DNA of 64,000 nucleotides from Balanoglossus misakiensis (lineage: Eukaryota > Hemichordata): NCBI GenBank assembly GCA_040954595.2, contig CM082577.2, positions 620,001-684,000 on the forward strand. The letters are read 5' to 3'. This document shows, in pieces, positions 52,451 to 64,000 of the stretch. The stretch's first letter is position 1, and the number at the start of each line of letters is the position of its first letter. The notes beneath the pieces are model-generated. The model was given only the letters and a program-made list of their open reading frames with translations. It was not told the origin of the DNA and made no database searches. The translations under genes and the position numbers were made by a program.

Positions 52451-55400
52451 ATGGCAGCTGAATGGATGTATGTGTTAAACCTTGGCAATAGCATCATTGG
52501 AGTCAGTGTCCTTGCAATGCCATTTTGTCTTAGGCAGGTGAGTTGCTTGCATGAATTCTTCTGTAAGATGATAAAATAGATGAAATAATTGAAAATATCA
52601 ATTATGGCAATTGATGAGAGTTTGAGGTGGAGTTTTTCATGTTATATGTCACCACCTGGTACATGTGACAGATGTACCTTCATTGCTGTTCTTGCATCGA
52701 CATATCTATGGACTGCACAGCCATAATAGGGTTTCTCTGTTCCAGAGTTTACTCGTTCATAAACTCACATTCTCATTTTCTCATCAGATGGTGGTTTCTA
52801 ATAGCAATGGTGTACATTATAACAGTTACACTTTGTGGGACTCACACCGCATAACTGTAGACAGACGACTGCTTCTCAGTATCTGATGTAATCCTTGTTT
52901 GTTTGCAGCATACTCAAGCATAAAGCATGTAAACAAAATTGACAAATGCCTATGCATCATTTACTAAACAAGTAATTGTGTCTGGAAAGAAAGTAGTAAG
53001 CTTAGCTAACTTGTAGACTGTGAGGGCGCTGTCCATGATCTCCTCCCTATGGAACGCTTGTGGAGAGCAACCTCAAGTAACAATGCTTCACTCTATGTAA
53101 AGTGACAAGCAAAAAGAACCTATGTGCTTAGGCCTGAATGCCTAAATGCTTTCCTGCACGCTTTCTGCCTGGTTTCTTAGAAAAAGAAAATGTTCATGAT
53201 AAATTGTTTGCCAGCATTGCACACACAGTTCTTGCATGTTTAGTATTAAGTGCTGTTGTATATGATCTAAGCATGGGTGTTGTTCATATGCAAGCATGAT
53301 GCATGGTCTGACTACGGTGAGAATGCCCTTGCCTGAAATGCATGACACTGTTCCATGTAATGAATTAACCAACTTCCTCATGCCAATTGATCGTATATGT
53401 CCTGTACATTTTTTGTAAGGAATGAAGGCATGCGTTAGTTTCTGTATTTTCTTCTGACAGTGAGACGACATTTTAGTCTTTGTATAAGCTGGACATCAAT
53501 ATCATTACATGTGATATGAGATAAATCTGATCTTATGTTGTCTTTTCACTCATTTGTTGTAAATAACATGATTACACTCAGCGAATGTATATCATCGCTC
53601 TGTAAAATATTCCAGCATTTAGACCAACCAGTCACAGAATATGAGCTTGCAGGGGATGTGAAAAATGACAGAAAAATGTAAAAACATGAATAACTATCCT
53701 CATGAACATATTTGCCTGTGTGTGCAATGCGTTCTTACCATGTTTGTGTTTGTTTCCTCCAGTGTGGTTTAATTCTCGGCCTTTTGCTGTTACTTGTCAG
53801 TGCATACTTAACCCGAATCAGTTGCAATTTGTTACTTAAGACTGCCAAGCAAGCGAGGAGGACATCCTATGAATATGTAGGTGAGTGTGTATGATTATAC
53901 AGAATCTCCATTATTACTTTGAAATGTGCCATTGCGAATCTGCAATCAAGAGGTTAAGGTTTCTTCTTGATAGATGTGAGAAATGAAGCTTTGAATTGAA
54001 GGTGGTTTTGTCAAAATTGTGTAACTATACAGTAGCTGCATGATGTAGGGAGAGGAATTTACCTAGTGAAATGTATGTGCAAGACTTTTCTTTTTTCTTC
54101 TCATTTTCACTGGATTTCGTTCTGGTGTCTTGTTATTCCAGCTCTACATTCATTTGGTAGTTTTGGAAAACTAGCTGTAGAGACAAGGTAAGGGAAGATA
54201 TCCTGTTTATACAAAGTAATAGCCAGCCGAAATAGTTGAGCACCCTCTAGAGTTGAATTAGATCATTTACTCATCTACATGTACCTTGTATTCCGAGATA
54301 TATCAGCGCCCTCTAGTGTTGCAAGAGCAAACTATGAAGGGCTTCTATAATTTCCATGATATTGTGTGTCAGATGTTGATGGTCCCGGTCGGTGTATGAA
54401 AATCAGGAGACAATATCTCTTTCATGTAGATTTGCATAAGTGAATCCACATAAACTTATAGAAAATAGAATATTCAAATATCAAAGTAATGTTTGTGTGT
54501 TTCTTTTTTGATTTTGCAGTATTATTGGTTTGTTGATGGGAACATGTGTTGCCTTTTACGTCATAATTGGGGATTTGGGACCTTCTATTGTGTCCAAATG
54601 GTTTGGTGTAGAGGTGAGTAAAAATATTTGTGTCCAAATCTGCTGTTGCATATGGTACAGTCAGGAGAAATACAGTTCAGTGGCCAAATAAAAATTGTAA
54701 GAAAGGATTCTGACAATACTTATAAAAGAAAATCTAAACAAACCACAATCCAAATGTGTCAATCATTATGTTCAGCATTTTCGGAGTCAGCAAGGGTCAT
54801 GACCTAGAGAGCAGCATGAACCAAATCATGCAGATATGGGCAAGGTCAAGACCAGGTATGGTCATAATGTTGTGTCCTTGAGCAAGACTATTTTTGTTGC
54901 TTGCCTTCTTTCCACTGAAAAGCAAAAACACCAGAAAATGAAATTATGATTTTGTTATGTACATGATGTCACCCTTGTTACTGAATGTATGAGGTTGGTG
55001 AGAGTGTTGCTAAGTTACAACCTTAAGTATGTTTTGAGAGATGATGATATGAAAGTATCTTCCATTGAACGTAATCATCAAAGTAAAATCAAATCATGAT
55101 GAATATGACCCTGTGAGAATTTATCTGTGAATGACGTCTGCTGTGAAAGTATTTGGCAGCGTTTTGCCAAGGTCAAGTCAAGTTGACTTGGGTCAAATAG
55201 ACCTTCAGTGACCAGGCTTATCTGCAAGCCTTGCATTTGCAAGTTGCTCTTAAATATTTCTCATCACTTTTGCAATGCATGTAGCGTACGGTGTTAGAGG
55301 CAGACTCTTGTTTTCAGTTTGTGACATATGACCGATTTTAGACACTCTGGATCTGAAGTGCAATGTTGTATATCTTGCATATATATTATTTGAGACAGAA

Positions 55401-58400
55401 CAACGAAAGCAGGCAGTTCCCAGGTTGTTTATTTGTTGCATCAGTATGGAAATATAAAAGTAGATATGAAGTATAGAGCATACAGATGACTTGGTGATGT
55501 ACAGTGCTGTACTAGACCAGGGTTGAAGCTAAGTTGAAAAGCAGTCAACAGAATTTCAAAAGTAGGGGGTGGAATCCAGGGACAACTAAGTGTTGAAATG
55601 GGGAGGGTGGGATGGGATGGTATAAGGTGTTCCTTTTTGGGAAAAGTATTCTGTATGGAAAGGCACAGAAGCCGGGGAGGGGGGGGGGGAGGTGTTAGAC
55701 TACTGGCCGTTATCTGCATCCCTGCTAGACAACTGTCGTGTTTGTTTTTCGAAGGGGAGGAGGGTCACATATTACTCATGATGATGGAATTCTATCCTAA
55801 TTTGATTGTTTAGCAAAGTATAATAATTTTAATCATAACAAATGACTTTTACAAGGAGGCGGATGTTTGAGTTCTTGGACAGGGATTACATTGAGTGTAG
55901 GCCATATTTAATTATTGGCCTTCATTGGCACATTTTATCTGATGACTTTACGATTGTGCATTAAAATGTCCAGCGATTAAAAACAACAATTCCTACGCAT
56001 CATCGTTGCTTGTTGCTCATGGCACACTCTATCCCCCCATGCAGAACAAATATTTTATTCTTATTTTTCATAACAGTCCTTAATGCTGTGATCACGACTA
56101 TTGTAATTCTGGCAGTCAATTTGTCTTGCTGCCATTTTCAATTTGTTCTATACTTGCACATTCTAATCTGGGAACGTTGTAAAATGTGCACAAATTTGCT
56201 TCCCTGAGTCATTTGGTTGGTTGTGAACTTTAATCAATTTGGTTATTTAATTTCTTTTATCAGTAGTTTAGTCCATAAATTTATTTCTGTTGGTGTAATT
56301 CTAGTATCTGTTGATCAGTGGTTATGATGCAATGTATATTGGAAAACAGTAAGTTGTCTTATACTAGTAATTCTGCAGTATTCCTCCAAAATGCAATATC
56401 TGCTACTATTTTTGACCACATGTAAATTCTCAGCTATACAAGATTTTATATCTGCTTATTCCAAAGAAGTCAATCCAAAAGAGTAGCCCAAACATCCTCG
56501 CATCAGACATCATTGCATGATGTCATTGTTGTCTGTCGTTTTTCGGTGTTTGGTATCTTAAAGCGACGATGTCTACACTTGTTAAGAAATGATTAAAAAC
56601 TTATTTTGACATGATACCTAGATTGCCAGTAATCCTTTCAAGGTTTTTTCCATTAGGTGAGTTACACCTTATCATGAGACAAGATGTTGTAGATTTAGAT
56701 TGTGTGGGTTTTGATCTTGTGCGCTTTCAAAAACCCCACCTTGTACAGGTATCATAATCTTCTTCTTAAATAGTCATATCACTATAATTTCCTGTTAGGA
56801 TGACACTTTTTTATCTTGAACAAAGTACAAAATTACTGTCGGTGATCTGTGTTCAAGATTTAATCCTCACTGTTGGCCAGTCGGTTGATATCTACAATCT
56901 TGCATCATTCTCACATTACATATCAGAGGTCGGCTTGTAGAAGTCGAGATATTTTCATTAAATCTTGCTTATTGCTTGACATGCTTATGTTCCTTGTGTA
57001 TTGACAAACATAATTAGAGCATCCATTGGTGCTAATGATAATCTAAAGTCTGATTTCGTGTTGAAAAGTGGCTGTTGATGTCGATTGACTGATTCTGTTA
57101 TCATTGGAAGCCAAGGTATTGCCCAATAGCCAGGCACAATCAAAGTGAGTGGTTTAAACCTTTGATGGTTGCTAGCCACCGCATGTGGTTGAAACTTTGA
57201 AATGTGCTCCCAGAAAGTCAGATGTGTAAAAGAATCAAGTCAGTCTTTTAAGGCTTGAAGTTACATGTTTGACTTTCACAAATTGCCTTCAAATTAATGC
57301 TTGTACATGAAACTTTTAGAGCACAATTTCAGATGAGAGTCAAATTGAAAGACAGGTAGGATGACTCTGGTGTCACATGTGTTGTTAAGATGCAAGAAAA
57401 TATGTACAATTTTATGGCAAAATTGAAAGATGAACAGACGTACTGTATATACAGACAGGACTGTTTATGAAGCCTACACTGTACCACATACAATGGAATC
57501 CTGGGTAACTCTAAAAGTACAAATCGTGTGTGGTATGATAAACACGTGGTACACGACAAACAAAATGATGACAAATTCTTCTTGTATTACGATGCCCAAT
57601 CTCTGGAAAAGTATCCCATTTCAAAATTCACTTTTGGGCTTATTCAGAGCTGAATTCAAGGTCTGATGATCATCTGAGTCTGCATGTAAACTGTGGATCA
57701 ACCATGTGTAATGGATTGTGTTCTTGTTGACCTATTTCTCTTTGCAGAACACATGGAGTCTTCGAACCGTGATGTTAGTGCTGACTGCACTCTTTGTTGT
57801 CTTGCCGCTGGGGTTGCTGAGAAAAGTGGAACAACTGAGCAGTATAAGTGCCTTGTCCTTCTCTTTTTATACAGTACTCATAGCACAGGTGGGCCATCTT
57901 GTTTCCTCTTCACAAAATCAATAAATGTGTTTATCATTCAGGCTGTGAACACTACAACTCCTGCGGCGTATCGACCCAGGTATACTTACATGCAATGTTA
58001 AAGAAACCTAAGTAATGAATTCTTAATTGACTGCATTTGGACTTTGTTTCGCGTATCAGAGAGAAAAATGAAGATGAAATGTTCTAGTGTAAATCTGATT
58101 TGTCCATTTACTGAAATGTTTTGTGAAAAAAATAATTCGGGTTCATTTTAGAGACATGGTGATATAGTACTTCTGACGTAACGTTATGACATTGAATATA
58201 CTTGCGTACATCCGGTATTGTTGAGAACATGTTCCAGAGATCCTTGCCTAGTTCCTTTATTCCGGCGACATCTAAGGGAATTTTCTCGTAAAACATCTTG
58301 CCTAAAGCAATGGAAAGCGGTGTGAACATATTCTTATAGATGAATAGTAAATACAGTAATATATCTTATGGCATGAGAACACAAGTGGCTCCAGGTTGCT

Positions 58401-61400
58401 CTTAAAACTGAAACTTTCACATTATAATAATTTATGTCAGTTTCCTGGGGTCAAAGGTTGCCAGCAGTTTGGTATAGTTTGGGAATATTTGTCTCGACAC
58501 CACTAACCTGTTACAACATGTTATTATTAAACAATAAAAACCAGCAGAAAACCACTTCAAAGACAGCTTTTGATTCAGACTTTTGTTGACTCTGCTCTGT
58601 TCCTTCCACTCAATGTCTGTTCTGTTTCCTTTTGTTTGTTTTGTTCAAAATAACCCTGTAGGTTGAAAATGAAGGCCTTAAACTTTTGCTTATATGTAGC
58701 TCAAGGAAATTTTTCAAGTATTCCTTTCTGTTCACATCAAACAAAAAGTGAATGGTTACTATTTAAGTGTTTGCATAGTAGGGAGCAATTAAAGTGACCA
58801 AGATTGACAGTTTTCACTTTGATTTGACATTTTCTTCCACAGATTATTTTGATAAGTTTTCCAACATTATTATCATTTTCCTGGGTTGCCCATGCGAGGT
58901 ACTGGAGAACAGAAGGATTATTCCAGTGTTTGTCCATATTTTCTCTGGCTTTCACATGTCATACGTAAGTCAACTGAATTTGTTGTATTTCAGTTCTTGA
59001 GAAGTTTGATTTCAGTGGCTGACATAAAATGTCCATACAACCATTTAACTCTGGCTTGAATTTTCGAGAGACGCATTCAATATCATTTATCCAGTAAAAA
59101 TGTTCACTTCATGAAATCTAGTCTGTAGTATTTGATATTTATAGTTTATAGTTAAAAAAATAATTATATAATTTCTGTCTTTGCAGACAAGTCTTTGTAG
59201 TATATGAATCTCTACCAGACAGAACAGAACGGAAAATGAATGATGTAGTCAAAGGAGCAGTTAATATGGTGGCTTTCTGTTATATCATGGTAAGATACGG
59301 CCACATAGTGATACAACACCAACTTTCTCTCCACATCATTGTATGATACACTACTGCCTTAACCTGTGATGCTCAGTTGTCACTGTTCATTCATATCGTG
59401 TGGGAATTGCTATTCTATTCACTAATCTTCTGTTTTATATCTTGTCACAAAACACCAACCAAACCTTGTGCACTACTTGGATGTGGTCAGACGGTCAACC
59501 CTAAAAACTGACAATAAACTCAATTATTGCTATTTTGAAAGTGACTCGCCCGCACACGAAACATTTCCTCTCAGTTTCTCCTTTTTTTCTTTCCTCTTTC
59601 AGGTCGGATTCTTTGGCTATGTGGCTTTCTGTGAGCAAGGAATCAAAGGGGATGTTCTGATGAATTTCAAAACATCCTTTGTCAATGACCTCCTCAAGAT
59701 GGGTTTTGTGATTTCTGTAGCTCTCAGTTTTCCTATGATGATATTTCCCTGCAGAGCTAGCATCAACACTTTGATATCTGGATCACAGGTCAGTGAGACC
59801 CCAGTCCCTTCAACCATAGGGCATTGTGGTAATAGAGGCATACATGCATGTTGCAGTGCGTGTTTCTGTCTTTTGAAATGATGCAGTGATACTCATAAGA
59901 CCACAGAGTACCTTCAGAATAAAAACTGCAAACGCAATACTGTCATGTAATATGCTACAGTTGTACATTGTATACGCCTCAACATGAAGTGCTGTACGTG
60001 GATATGAATTCACTTTTATGAAGTATATTTTAGATGAATGTGTGGACTGAATGCCTGGTCTTATCTGCAGAACTTTTCATTGATGTTTCGTGGACATTAT
60101 GTAAATGAGTAGAGCATCTGCCACATTGTTGCATCTCATGAATATTTAATATCAGAAGAATTTCTGTCCAATAGGCCAGTCTCTGGTATTTTACACCCAG
60201 CAGGTTATGAGAGCACCTATCTGTTAGAAACTCAAAACTCAAACCATATACTAGCGCCAGACCAAACTAGTTTTGCATACGAATACAGTGAACAATTGGT
60301 TGTCAGAGTTGGACTTTGTAACTTCTTGTAGATATGAAGTGTGATTGAATACATAATGACACCAAGTTTGGTCAATACCAGAAATTCTGTCATAAAAGTA
60401 ATCACATGTGATGGCCATGCATAGCTTTGATTCAATTGTAATGATTCAGTAGAATAATATTCATATCTCATCAGTTGAAACAATGAAAGTTGTTAGTGAT
60501 GTACATATTGTTTTCATGAAAACACCCCAAGGTATACCCTACCTTAACAGTTTTGTAATTCAAGGAGTCTGGGGGCTTCAGTGGAGGTATTGGTGAGACT
60601 GTTTGCTGTCAATTAAAGTAAAACATCAGTTTTGATAAGAATACCGTGTTGTTAGCAACAAAGAAATTAGCGAGTAAATTGAGTTCTTTGAGGAAATGAC
60701 CACAAGGTGAAGCACCTCTTGTGAATAAATGCCTCTACCAGTTATCAATCTGCACAGTTATCTTGAAGCTTGTAAATAGACTGGAATATAATAGGGCAAG
60801 GTCCCTAGTTACCCCCACTGAGAAGTATTAAGGCCTGAGAATATATGATACAGTATTCACAAGCAACACCAGTGTGAACGTATCTCTTGCAGTTCAACAC
60901 TTGAGTTGCCACTCCTTATACAAAAAATCTCAAAAACAACATTGAATTGAATTGCTAAAACCACAGTGCCTATGTGCTTAAATGAACCAAATCCCATTCA
61001 GGGCCACAGTACCAATCTCCCCCTCTGATTGTCAGAAATTGGTACAGTCCTGTTTTTTGAATGGTATGGATGGACCAACATACATGAAAGTGGGATGATA
61101 GGGTTTCAGTTTTAGAAATTTTGATGAATTACACAGAAAAGTACAATAAAAGACATGTCCCGTATGCTACATGACATGCATGTTTGAATAAGGACTTGAA
61201 CAATGGAAGCTCTATAGATTATAGAAAGCTGACTTCAGATTTATAACCGTATAAATACCCTTGAAGTCAGTCGGAGTCTAGAGTCACTAAAATGTTGTTT
61301 TGATCTTTGACACTCCAGAAAAAGGTTTGCAAAAGAATTTAATGTCCCATCCATATTTCAGTTAGGTTGAAGTGAGTTAACAAGACCAAGAGAATTGAAG

Positions 61401-62943
61401 TTGTTCAACATCAGAGTTTCAATATGGTTGGCACTGCAGCCATTTTGAATTTCTTATGTTTAAAATTTCTGTTATTGAGTTCTGTAAGTGAAGCAAGTGT
61501 CAAGTGTACTTGAACCCCAAAATATCAGCAAATATTTAAGACTGAATCTTCAAGTGTAATCAACTTTAAAGTTGGCTCTTTATAGTGACACACATAGATA
61601 TTAAGTGATTCTCACTTATCATCAAGGACAGACATAATAAACTTCTGTCAAATGAACTCTACATCCAAATTGAATTCTTCATTATCTGTGTATGCAGGGT
61701 CCGTCATTAGAAAACCCAACTGGTGGAGAACATATTCCTCAAGGCAGGCATCAAGCCATTACTGCTGTCATTGTCTTCTTCACATTGCTGGTTGGCATAG
61801 CGATTCCTAATGGTAAGTCTGTGTACTTTTAAAGTTTACTTTTAATCCCGGGGTGGGGGGGGGGGGGGTCGTCACTCAACGTCTGTGTTGACTTTTACAT
61901 GTATCTGATAAAACTGAATAATAAAACCTCTGTAAACCAAACTTCTTGAGAATCGGATAAAACTTTTCTGAGATGTTTGGAACACACAGGGCCTCTTGAC
62001 ATTGTGTCTAATTGTGTAGACGTGTTCCTTGTAGATAGGCTTTTAGGTTAGAAGTGGTTCACTTTTGGAAGATGAAATAATGGCACTCATCCGACATGAA
62101 ACATAATTAAACCATTTGTAGAAAAACCTTTGTACTTGTACATCAGCAAAGTGAACTACTTGTAGTCTGCTTTAATGGCCATTTGATCAGCCAGTATTTC
62201 ATTTAAACATTTGCTTCTACTTCTCTTTGTTTCACCCTCCAGTGGAGACAGTTCTTGGCCTAACAGGTTCCACAACAGGCACCATGATTGGCTACATCTT
62301 CCCAGCTGTCATGTTTTTGAAGTGTTTGCCAAAAGGACCTGGAGTCAAGTCTGCACAGGTACGGTACTTCATGTAGAACTTCAAGATGTGGCAGTTGTCT
62401 TCTTGCTTCTGATTGAAATCGGATGTAGAGAACCCCACACAGTTATGAAAAAACAATGTGGGGGTGGACCTATTAACCCCAACCTAAGAATTTCTCCAAA
62501 TTTGCCTTTTTGTGTTGGACATTCTTCTGTTATGCAAGAGTTTACTTCACATAAGCTGCTTTTAATCAATCCTCCATTAGTAATTAAGACTTATTTGATG
62601 TATTTATTGATATGTGGGTCAGTTTGTTGTGTGCAAACAAGAAATGCTTCCTGTGTTTCTCAAACCCACTCAAAGTTCCATAAAAACACAGAAACTGATA
62701 TTGATGGGAAGTCAGTTGGAGGAAAAAAATAAAAATTCACACCCTGTCACTGACATTTTATTTTACAGGCAGTTTTATTCATTGGTATCATCATCATGTT
62801 TGCCAGTACCTATTCCACTTTACAATCCCGTCCTGATGAAATCAAACCAATTGTTGATATCAATATTCAAGAAGACCAATTTGTCCTTGAAAACAAACCT
62901 CTGGATGAGAATCAGATAGCGGAGCAAAATCTGGAGGTGCCAG
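52451..62943 (+). CDS. SLC38A10: SLC38A10-type amino acid transporter, 3' end beyond window
   Basis: Putative sodium-coupled neutral amino acid transporter of the APC fold. Exons: 52451-52537, 53763-53880, 54142-54187, 54520-54613, 57748-57888, 58843-58964, 59187-59289, 59603-59788, 61698-61812, 62243-62358 and 62769-62943. All phases agree, giving 434 residues before an open donor (phase 1). TM1 is GNSIIGVSVLAMPFCLRQCG; conserved blocks are VETSIIGLLMGTCVAFYVII and GDLG, ALSFSFYTVLI, FTCHTQVFVVYESLPD, MVGFFGYVAFCEQ, FPMMIFPCRASINTLI and IPNVETVLGLTGSTTGTMIG. After the last helix the chain turns hydrophilic (IKPIVDINIQED), the start of the long cytoplasmic tail of SLC38A10. No convincing next exon was seen up to 64000. 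Exon 1b has an acceptor-like TATAG after a T run near 52380, so it may be internal, following a non-coding leader. Confidence 0.9.
54614..57747 (+). other. Intron 4 of the SLC38A10-like gene
   Basis: A 3.1-kb intron, AT-rich, with a G-rich patch at about 55664-55692. No coding or RNA gene recognised. Confidence 0.55.
59789..61697 (+). other. Intron 8 of the SLC38A10-like gene
   Basis: A 1.9-kb intron without recognisable genes or repeats. A G-rich run near 61850-61868 lies just after the following exon. Confidence 0.55.
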
Positions 62944-64000
62944 GTAAAGGAATCTTACTTCTCTTACAGGTTCATTGTTACAGGTTCATCTTTTGTGTAT
63001 GTTAAGCGGTGTTTGCACCTGGTATGTAAGTGTGACAATTGTTCCTGTAACCTCATCTTGATACTACAGTTAAAATTCATCCAAACAATGAATTTCTTAA
63101 TAACATTCAATAAATAATATCTGCAACTTGCACGAATATCACACTTGTTTCAAAACTGTTTCAGTGACTAAAATTCTGAGAAGGTAAAATCTAAAATCCC
63201 TACAAAACACAAAACGTAATATTCTGTAGAACATCAGTTACCCGGTCTATCTATGTGTATATTTAAACTTTATACATGAAAAATACGAAATTTGTGGTAA
63301 AACTAGGATTCTTCCTTGTTGGAATGGAACATAATTTTTGGCGGTAAAATGGTTTTGACAGTCTCCCAAAATTGAATATGAAAACATTCAAGTGCTGCTT
63401 ATCGGTCAGGTTGATTTCCAACAAGTAAAGATTGATCGTAGTTGCAAACTACCTGTTATGTTGATGCACTGAATAGGGTTTACCTTGAACTTTAGAATCA
63501 AGCTATTATGTTTGTAGTCCATGAAAGAAGGCACTGTTGATAAGAAGGGGCCTGCCGACCAGAAGTGGCAAATTCAAAACATCTGTTCACGGTTTATTGA
63601 AATTTCCGTGGTTGTTCTCTGTAAAAGTGACAAAAATGTTGTCCAAGTCTGGATAGGGATCTCTACAACAATATTGACATGTGTCACTTTGCAATTTCAA
63701 CATTGTTTTTTGAAATGCCTGGAATTGAACCTTGCAAGAGTAAAGCCACCATCTGTTTGACTTTCCACTGTGCAAGTCAAACAGTTGCTCTGTGTCAAAG
63801 CAAACTAAAGCTAAACTTTCAACAATGGTGGCTGATAAAAGCTTGTTTGCATCCTACAAACTTAGACTTTTCGGCACAGAATGCCTCGATTATTTGATAT
63901 TTTTAGAACAGACATGCATTCACATTCCTCTGTGACTGAGCGCACCAACAACTACCAGATTTTTAGAACTCGTTTAAGTCTCTAACAATTACTGAATCTT
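62944..64000 (+). other. Intron at the window end
   Basis: Follows the last visible exon of the SLC38A10-like gene. A frame at 63521-63760 starts with hydrophilic residues (MKEGTVDKKGPADQKW) after a TAG that could be an acceptor. Its phase does not match the open donor, so no exon is called. Confidence 0.45.

Noticed and set aside
63521-63760. Possible next exon of the SLC38A10-like gene
   Set aside because: The acceptor-like TAG would put the hydrophilic frame in phase 0, while the open donor at 62943 is phase 1; the in-phase reading hits a stop quickly.

Overview
This is a stretch of animal (metazoan) nuclear DNA: intron-rich genes with GT-AG junctions, AATAAA signals, microsatellites and small mobile-element remnants. 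The gene set and intron sizes (mostly 0.2-3 kb, one of 5 kb) fit an invertebrate bilaterian, most likely a non-vertebrate deuterostome such as a hemichordate, amphioxus or echinoderm. The sequence alone does not settle the species. I rebuilt ten genes exon by exon from reading frame, splice phase and family conservation.

Layout. 938-2538 (+) SRSF2-type splicing factor. 6078-8525 (+) UBFD1. 10821-12951 (+) MSRB1, a selenoprotein with an in-frame UGA and a type II SECIS-like hairpin in its 3' UTR. 14377-15881 (-) THUMPD1, tail to tail with MSRB1. 16672-19454 (+) POLDIP3/SKAR, head to head with THUMPD1. 22613-25984 (+) secreted animal haem peroxidase with a C-terminal HYR module. 26706-30322 (+) mitochondrial-type cytochrome P450. 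31524-40073 (+) secreted C16orf89 (DUF4735) homologue. 41860-43436 (+) TMEM220. 44455-48083 (-) organic anion transporter (SLCO/OATP) with a Kazal loop. 52451-62943 (+) SLC38A10-type amino acid transporter whose 3' part runs past the window end. A second, homologous first coding exon for it lies at 52137-52268.

How the genes relate. The first five genes are housekeeping functions: splicing, ubiquitin binding, methionine sulfoxide repair, tRNA acetylation adaptor, mRNA export. The next five are secreted, mitochondrial or membrane proteins. A haem peroxidase, a C16orf89 homologue and an OATP lie within 26 kb. All three families have thyroid links in vertebrates, so an endostyle or thyroid connection is worth testing, but it is only inference. 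From what I know of the human map, many of these genes lie on 16p or chromosome 17, which suggests an old linkage group.

Most unusual points: the duplicated TM1-coding exon of the SLC38A10 gene next to a palindromic X-box; the UGA/SECIS pair; in-frame tandem splice donors in the P450; the peroxidase-HYR architecture; a pair of piggyBac-like MITEs 38 kb apart; and a 53-bp near-perfect inverted repeat at 51.1-51.4 kb. Coordinates come from manual reading; splice sites are predictions without transcript support.
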